A DNA stretch of 64,000 bases from Pseudorhodobacter antarcticus (GCA_945862465.1 CAMAYO010000002.1:1-64000), one strand, 5' to 3'. Counted from the first letter of the stretch, positions 10,569 to 20,474 are shown. Numbers and translations: made by a program. Notes: generated by a model not told the origin, from the sequence alone.

Positions 10569-11507
10569 TTAGACCTCTTTCGCCTTGGGCGTTTCCACGC
10601 CCTCGGCGCGCAGCACATAGATCCCCGCAGCCACGATGATGGCGATGCCCAGCCAACCCATCGCATCGGGCCATTGTTGCCAGATCAGCCAGCCCCAAAG
10701 GATGCCCCAAAAGGCAAAGCTGAACTCAAAAGGGGCAACGACTGAGGATTGGCCGATGCGGTAGGCTTGGGTCAGAAGCGTCAGACCCACGGCGGCGATC
10801 AGGCCGCAGGTGCACATCAGGCCAGCATCCAACAGGGTCGGCATAACCCAGCCACGGGTCAGGAAGGCAAGGCTTGGGTGCATCGCCTCGGCATGGTTTC
10901 CGCTGCCATAGGCGACCGATAGGGCCAAGCCGCAAATCAAGAAGGCGTTGTTGCCCCAAAAGGCCATAGCGGCGGCGCTATCTTTGGTGCCCATGGTGCG
11001 CGCCATGATCATCGACAGGGCATAGGCAAAGCCGCCAAGGATGGGCAGCAGCGCCGCCCAGTCAAAGAGGTCTCCGCCGGGGCGAATGATGATCACCACG
11101 CCAAGAAAGCCCACTGCGACAGCCAGCCAGCGTTGCAGCGAGACATGCTCTTTAAGCATCACGACAGACAGGATCACGATGATCAACGGTGCTGTGAAAT
11201 ACAGCGCCACGGTGGTGGCCATGGGCAGGGCGGCAAGGGCCAGATAATACGACGTATAGGCCACAAAGTTCAAAAGCCCCCTTGCAAGCAGGGTGCCCCA
11301 ACGCTTGCTGATCAGGCCCGAAAGCCCGCCGTCATACCAAGCCACGATGCCCAGCATAAAGGGAATGGCCGTGATCGAGCGCAGCACCATGGCTTCGGAC
11401 AGGGGGTAGTCGGACGAAAGCAGCTTTAGGATCAGGTCCTGCACAGAAAAGATCGCGATGCCCGCGCATAGGCACAGAATTCCCACAACATTGGCTGAAC
11501 GTTTCAT
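10569..11507 (-). CDS. EamA/DMT family transporter
   Basis: MKRSANVVGILCLCAGIAIFSVQDLILKLL...; two EamA repeats; start trimmed to 11507. Confidence 0.85.
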   Translation of the reverse strand: MKRSANVVGILCLCAGIAIFSVQDLILKLLSSDYPLSEAMVLRSITAIPFMLGIVAWYDGGLSGLISKRWGTLLARGLLNFVAYTSYYLALAALPMATTVALYFTAPLIIVILSVVMLKEHVSLQRWLAVAVGFLGVVIIIRPGGDLFDWAALLPILGGFAYALSMIMARTMGTKDSAAAMAFWGNNAFLICGLALSVAYGSGNHAEAMHPSLAFLTRGWVMPTLLDAGLMCTCGLIAAVGLTLLTQAYRIGQSSVVAPFEFSFAFWGILWGWLIWQQWPDAMGWLGIAIIVAAGIYVLRAEGVETPKAKEV

Positions 11508-11668
11508 GAGGCGTGGTCCAGCATTGGGGGCATCTTTCAGGTCGCTCTGCCAAATCAATCTGCGGGCATAAAGCCCATTGGGCTGTTCTGGCGGCGACAT
11601 GGCGCGTCGGGCATGCGAAAGCCGCGCAAGGTTTCCCCGCGCGGCTGACTTTAATCATAAGACCCAGA

Positions 11669-12253
11669 TTAACGCGCGTCGCGCGGATCAAAGTCGTTGG
11701 CAGCGCCGATGTCGTCGAAGAGTTCGGCGATTTCAAATTCGGCTTCGGCTTCCGCTTCGGCGGCCAGTTCTTGGATCGATTTGCCAGCCGCTTGCAGTTC
11801 GGCCTCTTCGATCGAACGGGCGACGTTCAGCTTGACCTTGACCACAACTTCGGGGTGCAGGGTCACGCTGACCGTGTGCATCCCAAGTTCTTTGATCGGG
11901 CGGTCCAGCACAACCTGCGCGCGGTTCACGGTGAAGCCCGCGTCGGTTGCAGCTTCGGCGGCGTCACGGGTGGTGACAGAGCCGTAAAGCGCGCCCGCGT
12001 CGGATGCCGAGCGGATGACGGTGAAGATCTGGCCGTCGAGTTTTGCGCCCACAGCTTCGGCTTCTTTTTTCGTCTCGAGGTTGGTTACTTCCAACTGGGC
12101 TTTCTTCAGCTCGAACGTTTTCACGTTGGCAGCCGAAGCGCGCAGGGCTTTGCCTTGGGGCAAAAGGAAGTTGCGGGCGAAACCGTCTTTGACGGTGACG
12201 ACTTCACCCATTTGGCCCAGCTTGGCCACGCGTTGAAGAAGAATCACTTGCAT
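11669..12253 (-). CDS. rplI: 50S ribosomal protein L9
   Basis: [36 protein letters not shown]. Confidence 0.97.
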   Translation of the reverse strand: MQVILLQRVAKLGQMGEVVTVKDGFARNFLLPQGKALRASAANVKTFELKKAQLEVTNLETKKEAEAVGAKLDGQIFTVIRSASDAGALYGSVTTRDAAEAATDAGFTVNRAQVVLDRPIKELGMHTVSVTLHPEVVVKVKLNVARSIEEAELQAAGKSIQELAAEAEAEAEFEIAELFDDIGAANDFDPRDAR

Positions 12254-12263
12254 GTCTGTGTCC

Positions 12264-12491
12264 TCACTTCACGGCATAGGGCAGCAGGGCAAGGAAGCGG
12301 GCGCGCTTGATGGCCGTGGCCAGTTCGCGTTGCTTCTTGGCCGAGACGGCGGTGATGCGCGAGGGAACGATCTTGCCACGCTCGGAGATGTAGCGTTGCA
12401 GCAAGCGCGTGTCCTTGTAGTCGATTGCCGGAGCATTGTCGCCCGAGAAGGGGCATACTTTGCGGCGACGGAAAAATGGTTTGTTCGCCAT
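12264..12491 (-). CDS. rpsR: 30S ribosomal protein S18
   Basis: [50 protein letters not shown]. Confidence 0.97.
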   Translation of the reverse strand: MANKPFFRRRKVCPFSGDNAPAIDYKDTRLLQRYISERGKIVPSRITAVSAKKQRELATAIKRARFLALLPYAVK

Positions 12492-12520
12492 GATTTAGCG
12501 TCCTTTCCTGTGCCTGAAGA

Positions 12521-13021
12521 TCAACGACGCGGGGCTGAGGAGCGTTCGCCCCCAAAGCCACCCGAGCGTTCACGGTCGCCGCCGCCAAAGCCGCCGCCAC
12601 CAAAGCCGCCCGACCGTTCACGGTCGCCGCCAAAGGAGCGTTCCCGACGTTCGCCGCCGCCAAAACCACCCTCGGGGCGGTCGCCGCGGTCACGTTCGTC
12701 GCGCTTTTGCATTTGGACTGAGGGGCCCTCGACATGGGCGTCGACCTTGATGGTCAAAACGCGCATCACGTCTTCATGCAGGCCCATCAAACGCTCCATT
12801 TCCTGAATCGCGGCCGAAGGCGCATTCGATTTCAGAAAGGCGTAGTGGCCCTTGCGGTTTTTGTTGATCTTGTAGGCCATCGTCTTGACGCCCCAGTATT
12901 CGCGTTCAACGATGGACCCACCGTTGTCAGTGACGACTGTTGCGAAATGCTCGATCAGCCCTTCGGCCTGCGCGGAGGACAAATCCTGACGCGAGATGAA
13001 AACATGCTCGTAAAGCGGCAT
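12521..13021 (-). CDS. rpsF: 30S ribosomal protein S6 with Gly/Arg-rich C-terminal extension
   Basis: MPLYEHVFISRQDLSSAQAEGL core, then a GGDRERSGGFGG repeat tail. Confidence 0.95.
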   Translation of the reverse strand: MPLYEHVFISRQDLSSAQAEGLIEHFATVVTDNGGSIVEREYWGVKTMAYKINKNRKGHYAFLKSNAPSAAIQEMERLMGLHEDVMRVLTIKVDAHVEGPSVQMQKRDERDRGDRPEGGFGGGERRERSFGGDRERSGGFGGGGFGGGDRERSGGFGGERSSAPRR

Positions 13022-13125
13022 GTAAGCTCCAGTTCTTTAAGCGCATTTCATAGGACGGGCGTCAACTTTCCGCGGCCCGTCCACGAGAGGCTGCGCCGGT
13101 TCATGGGATTGCGGAAAGTGAGGGC

Positions 13126-13153
13126 TGTATAGCGGGTTTTGATCGGGATGCAA
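13126..13153 (-). promoter_or_regulatory. candidate sigma70-type promoter for rpsF-rpsR-rplI
   Basis: minus strand TTGCAT-N16-TATACA. Confidence 0.5.
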
Positions 13154-13194
13154 GGGTTGGGAAGACGCCCTTGCAGGGGGGCGTGGGCATGGCG

Positions 13195-13614
13195 TTATTT
13201 GGCCGAGTTGGGCAGACCGAGGAGCCTGTCGAAGGCCCAAGTGAAGGCCCAAGCATAGACAAGGAATAGGGCGATCAGGACGGCTTCATAGGTAAAGGCC
13301 AGCCAAAGTGTGGTGGACAGCCACCATGCCGTGGCGGGCAGTAAGATCAAAACAAGGCCACCTTCGAACAGCACAGCGTGGACGGTGCGCCGCAGGGGGG
13401 AGCGGCCTTTGGTGGTTTGGCGCGTCTCCCATGCTTCAAAGGCCGTGTTGAACAGGAAGGACCATGACAGGGCGACAGCGGCGCTGAAGACGGCGAGCGA
13501 GAAGGATTTCGCACTGCCCGCTTCAGACATCAGGCGCAGTGCCCCTGTGGCCATGATTATGCCGCCGGTTTCAAAGGCGACGGCGTAGATGATTTTGCGA
13601 AGGGCGGGGCGCAT
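13195..13614 (-). CDS. PACE-family (chlorhexidine efflux-like) transporter
   Basis: MRPALRKIIYAVAFETGGIIMATGALRL... and the second repeat TVHAVLFEGGLVLILLPATAWWL, typical duplicated bacterial TM pair. Confidence 0.75.
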   Translation of the reverse strand: MRPALRKIIYAVAFETGGIIMATGALRLMSEAGSAKSFSLAVFSAAVALSWSFLFNTAFEAWETRQTTKGRSPLRRTVHAVLFEGGLVLILLPATAWWLSTTLWLAFTYEAVLIALFLVYAWAFTWAFDRLLGLPNSAK

Positions 13615-13708
13615 GATGCTCGGATTGGTTTTGGGGCAGATTGCAGGTCGGGGCGTTGCGCGCAAGGGCTGTATTGGGTAAGCCGTTCCAAACGAACGGG
13701 AGGATCAC

Positions 13709-14638
13709 ATGAGCCGCGCCTATGTATTTCCGGGCCAAGGGGCCCAAGCCATCGGGATGGGCAAGGCCTTGGCCGAGGCTTATCCGCAAGCCCGCGCTGT
13801 CTTTGACGAGGTGGACGAGGCTTTGGGCGAAAAGCTGTCGGCGGTGATCTGGGACGGCGACATCGAAACGCTGACGCTGACGGCCAATGCGCAGCCTGCG
13901 CTGATGGCAACGTCGATCGCGGCGCTGCGCGCCTTGGAGGCCGAGGGGTTCGGGATTGGCCAGGCGGCTTATGTTGCGGGCCATTCCTTGGGGGAATATT
14001 CCGCCCTGTGTGCCGCAGGGGCGTTAGGGTTGGCCGACACAGCACGCCTATTGCGCATTCGCGGCCGTGCCATGCAAGAGGCGGTTCCCGTGGGCTTGGG
14101 GGCTATGGCGGCTTTGCTGGGCTTGGATTTCGCGGCGGCGACCGAAGTCGCGGCAGAAGCGGCGCAGGGTGAAGTGTGCCAAGCGGCCAACGACAATGAT
14201 CCCGCGCAGGTGGTGGTTTCCGGTCACCGTGGCGCGGTAGAGCGTGCTTTGGACATTGCCAAGGCCAAGGGGGCCAAGCGCGCTATTCTTCTGCCGGTCA
14301 GCGCGCCGTTTCACTGCGCGCTGATGGCACCTGCGGCAGAGGTGATGGCGGGGGCTTTGGCCTCGGTTGTGATTTCGAGGCCGGTTGTGCCGGTTGTGGC
14401 AAATGTGCGGGCCGAGGCTGTGAATGATCCGGACCTGATCCGGCAGTTGCTGGTGGAGCAGGTCACAGGATCGGTGCGCTGGCGGGAATCGGTGCTTTGG
14501 ATGCAAAGCGCGGGGGTCGCCGAATATTGGGAGATTGGCGCGGGCAAGGCGCTGTCGGGCATGATCAAGCGGATCGCCAGTGGGGCTGTGACGCGGGCAG
14601 TTGGGACGCCTGAGGATATCGTGGCGGTTAAGGGATAA
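13709..14638 (+). CDS. fabD: malonyl-CoA:ACP transacylase
   Basis: FPGQGAQAIGMGK and AGHSLGEYSAL motifs. Confidence 0.96.
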   Translation: MSRAYVFPGQGAQAIGMGKALAEAYPQARAVFDEVDEALGEKLSAVIWDGDIETLTLTANAQPALMATSIAALRALEAEGFGIGQAAYVAGHSLGEYSALCAAGALGLADTARLLRIRGRAMQEAVPVGLGAMAALLGLDFAAATEVAAEAAQGEVCQAANDNDPAQVVVSGHRGAVERALDIAKAKGAKRAILLPVSAPFHCALMAPAAEVMAGALASVVISRPVVPVVANVRAEAVNDPDLIRQLLVEQVTGSVRWRESVLWMQSAGVAEYWEIGAGKALSGMIKRIASGAVTRAVGTPEDIVAVKG

Positions 14639-14644
14639 GCGAAG

Positions 14645-14687
14645 TTTTTCGCAGAAAAACTGTGGCTGTCGATTTTTCTGCGAAAAA
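14645..14687. repeat. nested inverted repeat in the fabD-fabG spacer
   Basis: TTTTTCGCAGAAAAA (14645-14659) and TTTTTCTGCGAAAAA (14673-14687): perfect 15-bp inverted repeat, each arm itself a small palindrome. Confidence 0.85.
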
Positions 14688-14717
14688 TCACGTCACACAA
14701 TCGGATAGGAAAAGAGC

Positions 14718-15455
14718 ATGTTCGACTTAAGCGGAAAATCAGCGCTGATCACGGGCGCTTCGGGCGGCATCGGTGCGGAAATTGCGCGGGTTTTGCATCG
14801 GGCTGGGGCCAATGTGGCGCTGTCGGGCACGCGGGTGGAGCCGCTGGAGGCTTTGGCCTCTGAACTGGGCGCGCGCAGTTTTGTGCTGCCGTGTAATCTG
14901 GGCGATGCCGAGGCGGTTGAGGCTTTGCCTAAGGCGGCTATCGCGGCCATGGGTTCGGTGGATATTCTGGTCAACAATGCGGGTGTGACCAAGGACAATC
15001 TGTTCATGCGCATGTCGGATGACGAATGGCAGACGGTGTTGGATATCAACCTCACCTCAACCTTTCGTCTTTGCCGCGGGGTCTTGCGCGGGATGATGAA
15101 GGCGCGGTGGGGGCGGATTGTGAATATATCCTCTATCGTGGGGGCCACGGGCAATCCGGGGCAGGGCAACTATGCCGCCTCTAAGGCGGGCATGGTGGGC
15201 ATGTCAAAAAGCTTGGCCGCCGAAGTGGCCAGCCGCAACATCACTGTGAACTGTGTGGCGCCGGGCTTTATCAGCACCGCCATGACGGACAAATTGAACG
15301 ACGAGCAAAAGGCGCGCATTCTGACCCAAGTGCCTGCGGGCCGCATGGGCGAGCCTGTAGAGATTGCGGCGGCGGTGCTTTATCTGTCCTCGGCCGAGGC
15401 GGGTTATGTCACGGGGGCCACGTTGCATATCAATGGCGGCATGGCGATGATCTAA
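14718..15455 (+). CDS. fabG: 3-oxoacyl-ACP reductase
   Basis: GASGGIGAEIA, NNAG, YAASKAG SDR motifs; between fabD and acpP. Confidence 0.96.
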   Translation: MFDLSGKSALITGASGGIGAEIARVLHRAGANVALSGTRVEPLEALASELGARSFVLPCNLGDAEAVEALPKAAIAAMGSVDILVNNAGVTKDNLFMRMSDDEWQTVLDINLTSTFRLCRGVLRGMMKARWGRIVNISSIVGATGNPGQGNYAASKAGMVGMSKSLAAEVASRNITVNCVAPGFISTAMTDKLNDEQKARILTQVPAGRMGEPVEIAAAVLYLSSAEAGYVTGATLHINGGMAMI

Positions 15456-15482
15456 AGCGCCGCTATCGGCTATGGAAAGAGT

Positions 15483-15510
15483 TTGCCTTGTGGCGCGACC
15501 CTTGCTATAG
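15483..15510 (+). promoter_or_regulatory. candidate sigma70-type promoter for acpP
   Basis: TTGCCT-N16-CTATAG. Confidence 0.55.
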
Positions 15511-15628
15511 GCGCGGCAGGATTTACCGGGTAGAGTTTCCCGGAGCCCCGCAAAGGGGAGCCCGATCCGGGTGAAACGCCCCTTGGGGTACATCTAACGG
15601 GGGCAACCCCAACGACAGAGGAAGTATT

Positions 15629-15862
15629 ATGAGCGACATCGCTGATCGTGTGAAGAAGATCGTCGTCGAGCATCTGGGTGTAGAGGCCGACAAAGTGACC
15701 GAGAACGCCTCGTTCATCGATGATCTGGGGGCGGATAGCCTAGATACCGTTGAACTGGTTATGGCTTTCGAAGAAGAATTCGGGATCGAAATTCCCGATG
15801 ACGCTGCCGAAACCATCCAGACCTTTGGCGATGCCGTGGGCTTTATCACCAAGGCTTCCTGA
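15629..15862 (+). CDS. acpP: acyl carrier protein
   Basis: [54 protein letters not shown] phosphopantetheine motif. Confidence 0.98.
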   Translation: MSDIADRVKKIVVEHLGVEADKVTENASFIDDLGADSLDTVELVMAFEEEFGIEIPDDAAETIQTFGDAVGFITKAS

Positions 15863-15889
15863 TTGGCCTCAAGGCTGATCTGAATAGCG

Positions 15890-15913
15890 AGGGCACCCTT
15901 TGGGGTGCCTTTT
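15890..15913 (+). terminator. intrinsic terminator after acpP
   Basis: GGCACCC-TTTG-GGGTGCC followed by TTTT. Confidence 0.75.
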
Positions 15914-15936
15914 GCTTTTGGCCTTTGTGCCAAAAG

Positions 15937-15971
15937 AAAAGGCCCCGATGCAGCGGTGCATCGGGGCCTTT
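15937..15971. terminator. bidirectional terminator hairpin between acpP and the RND operon
   Basis: GGCCCCGATGCA-GCGG-TGCATCGGGGCC, A-run on left, T-run on right. Confidence 0.8.
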
Positions 15972-15989
15972 CATTTCCGGTAGGCGCTG

Positions 15990-18900
15990 TTATTCCGCCG
16001 CCAGCCCCGGGTGCTGTTTCAGCTTTGGGGCAGGCGTTGCAAGGTCAGCCAGTTTTTGGCGCAGGTCAGCCTGATCGGCGCTGATCAGCGCAATGCGTTC
16101 GGCCAAGACCTCGGGCGCGGGCGCTTCGGGCTCTTCCTCTTTTTGGCCCAAAAGGCGGCCGAAGAGTTTGCCCAAAAGCCAGCTGAGATCGTCCATGATC
16201 AGATAGAAGGCCGGCACGACCACAAGGCTTAGAACGGTCGATACGATAATCCCCCCGATCACCGCTGTCGCCATAGGCGCACGAAAGGCCCCGCCCTCGC
16301 CCACGCCAAGGGCCGAGGGCAGCATCCCAGCCGACATGGCAATCGAGGTCATCACGATGGGGCGCGCACGTTTGTGCCCCGCCTCGACCACGGCAGCGGC
16401 GCGGGCAAAGCCGCGCGCGCGCATTTCAATCGCAAAGTCGATGAGCAAAATGGCATTCTTGGCAACGATCCCCATCAGCATCAAAAAGCCGATCAGCACC
16501 GGCATCGACAGGGCAGAGCCCGTCAGCAGCAAGGCCGCGGCCACCCCGCCAATCGCCAAGGGCAGCGATAGAAGGATGGTGAAGGGTTGCAAGACTGAGC
16601 CGAAGAGCAAGATGAGCACCGACAGCATCAGCATCAGACCCAAAAGCATCGAATTGACGAAAGAGCCCATCAATTCGGCCTGCACTTCGGCATCGCCCCC
16701 CGCTTGCAAGCGGGCTGTGCCGGGCAGGGTGACGGTGGCTGCGGCTTCCTTAAACGCATCGGTTGCCGTGCCAAGGGCCACGCCCACAGGCAGGTTGGCG
16801 CCAATCTCGGCCAGTTTTGACCGGTTCAGGCGTTTGATCGACGAAGGGCCTTCGCCAAGCCGCACATCGGCCACGGTCGACAGGGGGACCATAGCGCCTG
16901 TGTTGGTGCGCAGTTGCAGGGCTGCGATGCGGTTCACATTCTCGCGGCTGGTATCATTCAGGCGCACGCGGATCGGGATCAGGCGGTTGTCGACCGAGAC
17001 TTTGGCCAAGGCCGCATCATAATCGCCAATCGTGGCCACCCGCAGCGCCGCCGCAATTTCTTGAGCGGTGATGCCCAAACGCGCGGCCTCTGCAGGACGT
17101 GGGGTCACTTGCACCTCTGGCCGGGGCAGGGCCCCTTCGGCAGAGACGTTGGCAAGGTAGGGGTTGCCTTGGGTTGCGACCAGCAGCATCCGCACGGCGG
17201 CGTCAAGATCGGCCTGATTGTCGGCCAGCACCGAGAAGCTGATATCACGCGAGCCCCTGTCCCCCAGTTTCAGCGCGCGGATATCGGGGATTGTGGCGAG
17301 GCGGTTGAAAATCTCTGCCTCGATCTGGTTTTGTGGCACAGGACGGCCCGTGTTTTCGATTTCTGGCACAAGCAGACCCAACAGGGGAATGCTGCGGCCC
17401 AATTGGCTGAGTTTCAGCAACAAGCCATGGTCAAGCTTTTGCAAGGTCACCGTTACCGTGGCGCGGCGCACATCCAAATCGCCGGTCGGAGAGGCCCCGC
17501 CCAGAATGAAGACTTGGTCGATATAGGGGATGTCTTTGATCTTGTCGTAGATCACGCTGGTCACCTTGCCCGTCTCGGCCAAGGTGGTCCCCGGCGGCAG
17601 TTCGACGGACACCGTGATGCGGCTGGCATCTTCGGGCGGGATGAACGAACCCGGGACCTGCATGAGCAACCCGACCGACACGATCACAGCGACGATGGCT
17701 GCAACCAAGGTGATGTAATAGCGGCCAAAGGCCAGCTTGCCGATGTGCCAAGTGCCGGTGCTGGCGGTGACAAACCAGATATAGCCCTTCATCATCCAGC
17801 CGTCGCGATTGCCGTGTTCTGACCCCGCATCCGACGTGCGCATGAGATAGGCCGCCATCATGGGCGTGATTAATCGCGCCACCAGCAGGGAAAAGGCCAC
17901 GGCGACAGCCACTGTGATGCCGAATTGGCGGAAATACTGGCCGGGAATGCCGGGCATAAATGACACGGGCACGAAGACCGCGATGATGGTCGAGGTGGTG
18001 GCAATCACCGCCAGACCAATCTCATCGGCGGCATCAATGGCGGCTTTGAAGGGTGTTTTGCCCATGCGAATGTGGCGGGCGATGTTTTCAATCTCGACAA
18101 TCGCGTCATCCACCAAGATGCCTGTGGCAAGGGTGAGCGACAAAAAGCTGACAAGGTTCAGCGAGAAGCCCAGCATATCCATCACCCAAAAGGTGGGAAT
18201 GGCCGACAGCGGCAGGGCGATGGCCGAGATCAGTGTGGCGCGCCAGTTGCGCAAAAAGATCATCACCACGATCACCGCCAAAAGCGCGCCTTCCAGCAGG
18301 GTATGGATGGCGGCTTCGTAGTTGCCTTGGGTGTAAAACACCGTGTCGTCGATCATCTTGATGGTGGTTTCGGGGTGATCGGCGCGGATTTTATCCAACG
18401 TCTCGTTCACAACATTGGCGACCGAAACTTCAGAAGCGCCTTTGGCGCGAAAGACCGAGAAACTCACCACCGGATCGGCCCCGACCCGCGAGAAAGAGCG
18501 CAATTCTTCAGAGGTATCCACCACAGCGCCCAAGTCGGACAGCACAACATGGCGGCCTGACGGCAAGGCAATCTGGGTGTTGGAAAGTTTGGCCACACTG
18601 GTCGCATCGCCAATGGTGCGGATGGCCTGTTCGCCTGCGCCAAACTCTGACCGGCCGCCGCCTAGGTTGATGTTGGTGGCTTTGAGCTGTTGGCTGACCG
18701 ATTGGGCCGTGACACCAAAGCTGCCCAGTTTGACGGGATCGAGTTCGATCCTAATCTCGCGGTCGGCCCCACCAAAGCGGTCAACCTTGCCCACGCCCGG
18801 CTTGCCTTGCAGGCTGCGTTTGATGGTGTCATCAACAAAAAAGGACAGTTCTTCAAAGGTCATGCCGGGCGCATAGACCGCAAAAGTCATGATCGCCTGA

Positions 18901-19304
18901 CCTTCGACATCAATGCGCGACACATTGGGGGCTTCGACATCGGCGGGCAGGTCGGCTTTGATGCGGTCTATGACGTCTTTAACGTCGGCCACGGCCTTGT
19001 CGGTGGGCACTTCCATACGAAATTCGATGGCGGTGTTGGATTGGCCGCCGGAAACGTTCGAGGTGACGTTCTTAACGCCCGTGATGCCCGCCACGGCGTC
19101 TTCGATCACTTTGGTGACTTGGGTTTCCATCTCGGCTGGGGCAGCGCCGGGTTGGCTGGCTGAGACCAAGACCAAGGGGAAGTCGATGTTGGGAAAACGC
19201 GTGATGGGCAGCGCGTAGAAGCTTTGGTAGCCCAAGACCATCAGCAGCACAAAGGCCAGCAGGGGGGCTACGGGGTTGCGGATGGACCATGCGGAAAAGT
19301 TCAT
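15990..19304 (-). CDS. RND efflux transporter permease (AcrB-like)
   Basis: 1104 aa; MNFSAWSIRNPVAPLLAFVLLMVLGYQSF...; RND repeats and GIVAKNAILLIDF. Confidence 0.95.
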   Translation of the reverse strand: MNFSAWSIRNPVAPLLAFVLLMVLGYQSFYALPITRFPNIDFPLVLVSASQPGAAPAEMETQVTKVIEDAVAGITGVKNVTSNVSGGQSNTAIEFRMEVPTDKAVADVKDVIDRIKADLPADVEAPNVSRIDVEGQAIMTFAVYAPGMTFEELSFFVDDTIKRSLQGKPGVGKVDRFGGADREIRIELDPVKLGSFGVTAQSVSQQLKATNINLGGGRSEFGAGEQAIRTIGDATSVAKLSNTQIALPSGRHVVLSDLGAVVDTSEELRSFSRVGADPVVSFSVFRAKGASEVSVANVVNETLDKIRADHPETTIKMIDDTVFYTQGNYEAAIHTLLEGALLAVIVVMIFLRNWRATLISAIALPLSAIPTFWVMDMLGFSLNLVSFLSLTLATGILVDDAIVEIENIARHIRMGKTPFKAAIDAADEIGLAVIATTSTIIAVFVPVSFMPGIPGQYFRQFGITVAVAVAFSLLVARLITPMMAAYLMRTSDAGSEHGNRDGWMMKGYIWFVTASTGTWHIGKLAFGRYYITLVAAIVAVIVSVGLLMQVPGSFIPPEDASRITVSVELPPGTTLAETGKVTSVIYDKIKDIPYIDQVFILGGASPTGDLDVRRATVTVTLQKLDHGLLLKLSQLGRSIPLLGLLVPEIENTGRPVPQNQIEAEIFNRLATIPDIRALKLGDRGSRDISFSVLADNQADLDAAVRMLLVATQGNPYLANVSAEGALPRPEVQVTPRPAEAARLGITAQEIAAALRVATIGDYDAALAKVSVDNRLIPIRVRLNDTSRENVNRIAALQLRTNTGAMVPLSTVADVRLGEGPSSIKRLNRSKLAEIGANLPVGVALGTATDAFKEAAATVTLPGTARLQAGGDAEVQAELMGSFVNSMLLGLMLMLSVLILLFGSVLQPFTILLSLPLAIGGVAAALLLTGSALSMPVLIGFLMLMGIVAKNAILLIDFAIEMRARGFARAAAVVEAGHKRARPIVMTSIAMSAGMLPSALGVGEGGAFRAPMATAVIGGIIVSTVLSLVVVPAFYLIMDDLSWLLGKLFGRLLGQKEEEPEAPAPEVLAERIALISADQADLRQKLADLATPAPKLKQHPGLAAE

Positions 19305-19314
19305 CGCGTTCCCC

Positions 19315-20403
19315 TTAATTCGTGGCGGCTGAAATTGGGTTGATCTTGTCGCCGTCGGTCACAAAGGCACCGGCTTTGGCGACGATTTGATCGCCTTCGG
19401 CCAGGCCTGACACCACCTCGACCCAACCGCCGTCGCGGATGCCGATGGTGATGACGGTGCGGTGCACCACGCCGTCTTTCACGGTCATCACGGTAATTTC
19501 CTTGCCTTCAGAGCCGACCGCCGTGACAGGCACCGCGATGGTGCTGCGCGAGGCGACAAGAATGTCAGCCTCGGCAAACATGCCCGCGCGGACTTGATCG
19601 GGCATGTCGAGCGTGATGCGCGCCCGACCCAAGCGGGTGGCAAGGTCGATGCTGGGTTCAACCAAGGTAAGTTTGCCAGTCAGGGGCGCTGTGCCTGCGG
19701 CGAGGGTGATGGTGGCGGTTTGGCCTTGTTGGATGCGGGGCAGGTCGGCCTCGGACACGTCAGCGCGCAGTTCAAGCGCGCCGTCACGGGTGATCACGAA
19801 CATCGGCCCAGCTTGGGCCGAGGCGATGGCCCCGATTTGAGCATTGCGCGCTGTTATCAGGCCAGACACGGGGCTTTTGACTTCGGTGCGCGCGATTTGC
19901 AGGGTGATCGTGTCAAGTTGGGCTTGAACCGATGTCACTTGCGCATCTGCGGCTGTCAGGGCGGCTTGGGCTTGATCATTGGCGGCGTTGGAGGCCGCGC
20001 CTTGCGACAGCAGGGCGGCTGTGCGCAAGGCCGTGCGTTTGGCTTCGGCCGCATTGGACTGCGCAGCGGCGAGGCTGGCAGTCAATTGGCTTTGTTGCAG
20101 GACAAGTGTGGCGGTGGACAGTTTGGCCAGAACTTGGCCTGCCGCGACCGTATCGCCCAGATCGGCAGACAGGGTTTCGATTGGTTGCCCTTCGACCAAG
20201 GGCACAACCGAGACTTGCTCCACCGGCGCAATCAATCCCGAGGCCAGAACGTGATCTTCCACCATGCGGGTCACAACTTTGGTCACCGTGATGGCGGGTA
20301 AAACCACCTCGGCAGCGGGGGTTTCCGTTTCGGCACGAACCGCTGAGAACGACAGACCTGACACGGCGGAGGCAAGAAGAAAGGCTTTTAAGATCAAACT
20401 CAT
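19315..20403 (-). CDS. RND efflux periplasmic adaptor subunit
   Basis: HlyD/MFP architecture (VPLVEGQPIETLSADLGDTVAAGQVLAKL); start trimmed. Confidence 0.92.
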   Translation of the reverse strand: MSLILKAFLLASAVSGLSFSAVRAETETPAAEVVLPAITVTKVVTRMVEDHVLASGLIAPVEQVSVVPLVEGQPIETLSADLGDTVAAGQVLAKLSTATLVLQQSQLTASLAAAQSNAAEAKRTALRTAALLSQGAASNAANDQAQAALTAADAQVTSVQAQLDTITLQIARTEVKSPVSGLITARNAQIGAIASAQAGPMFVITRDGALELRADVSEADLPRIQQGQTATITLAAGTAPLTGKLTLVEPSIDLATRLGRARITLDMPDQVRAGMFAEADILVASRSTIAVPVTAVGSEGKEITVMTVKDGVVHRTVITIGIRDGGWVEVVSGLAEGDQIVAKAGAFVTDGDKINPISAATN

Positions 20404-20474
20404 GGAGGGTCTTTCGGATGAAGCGGGTTTGGTCGGGAGAGAGGGGGCGGGGCGGGGGTTGTGCGGCGCGCGCA

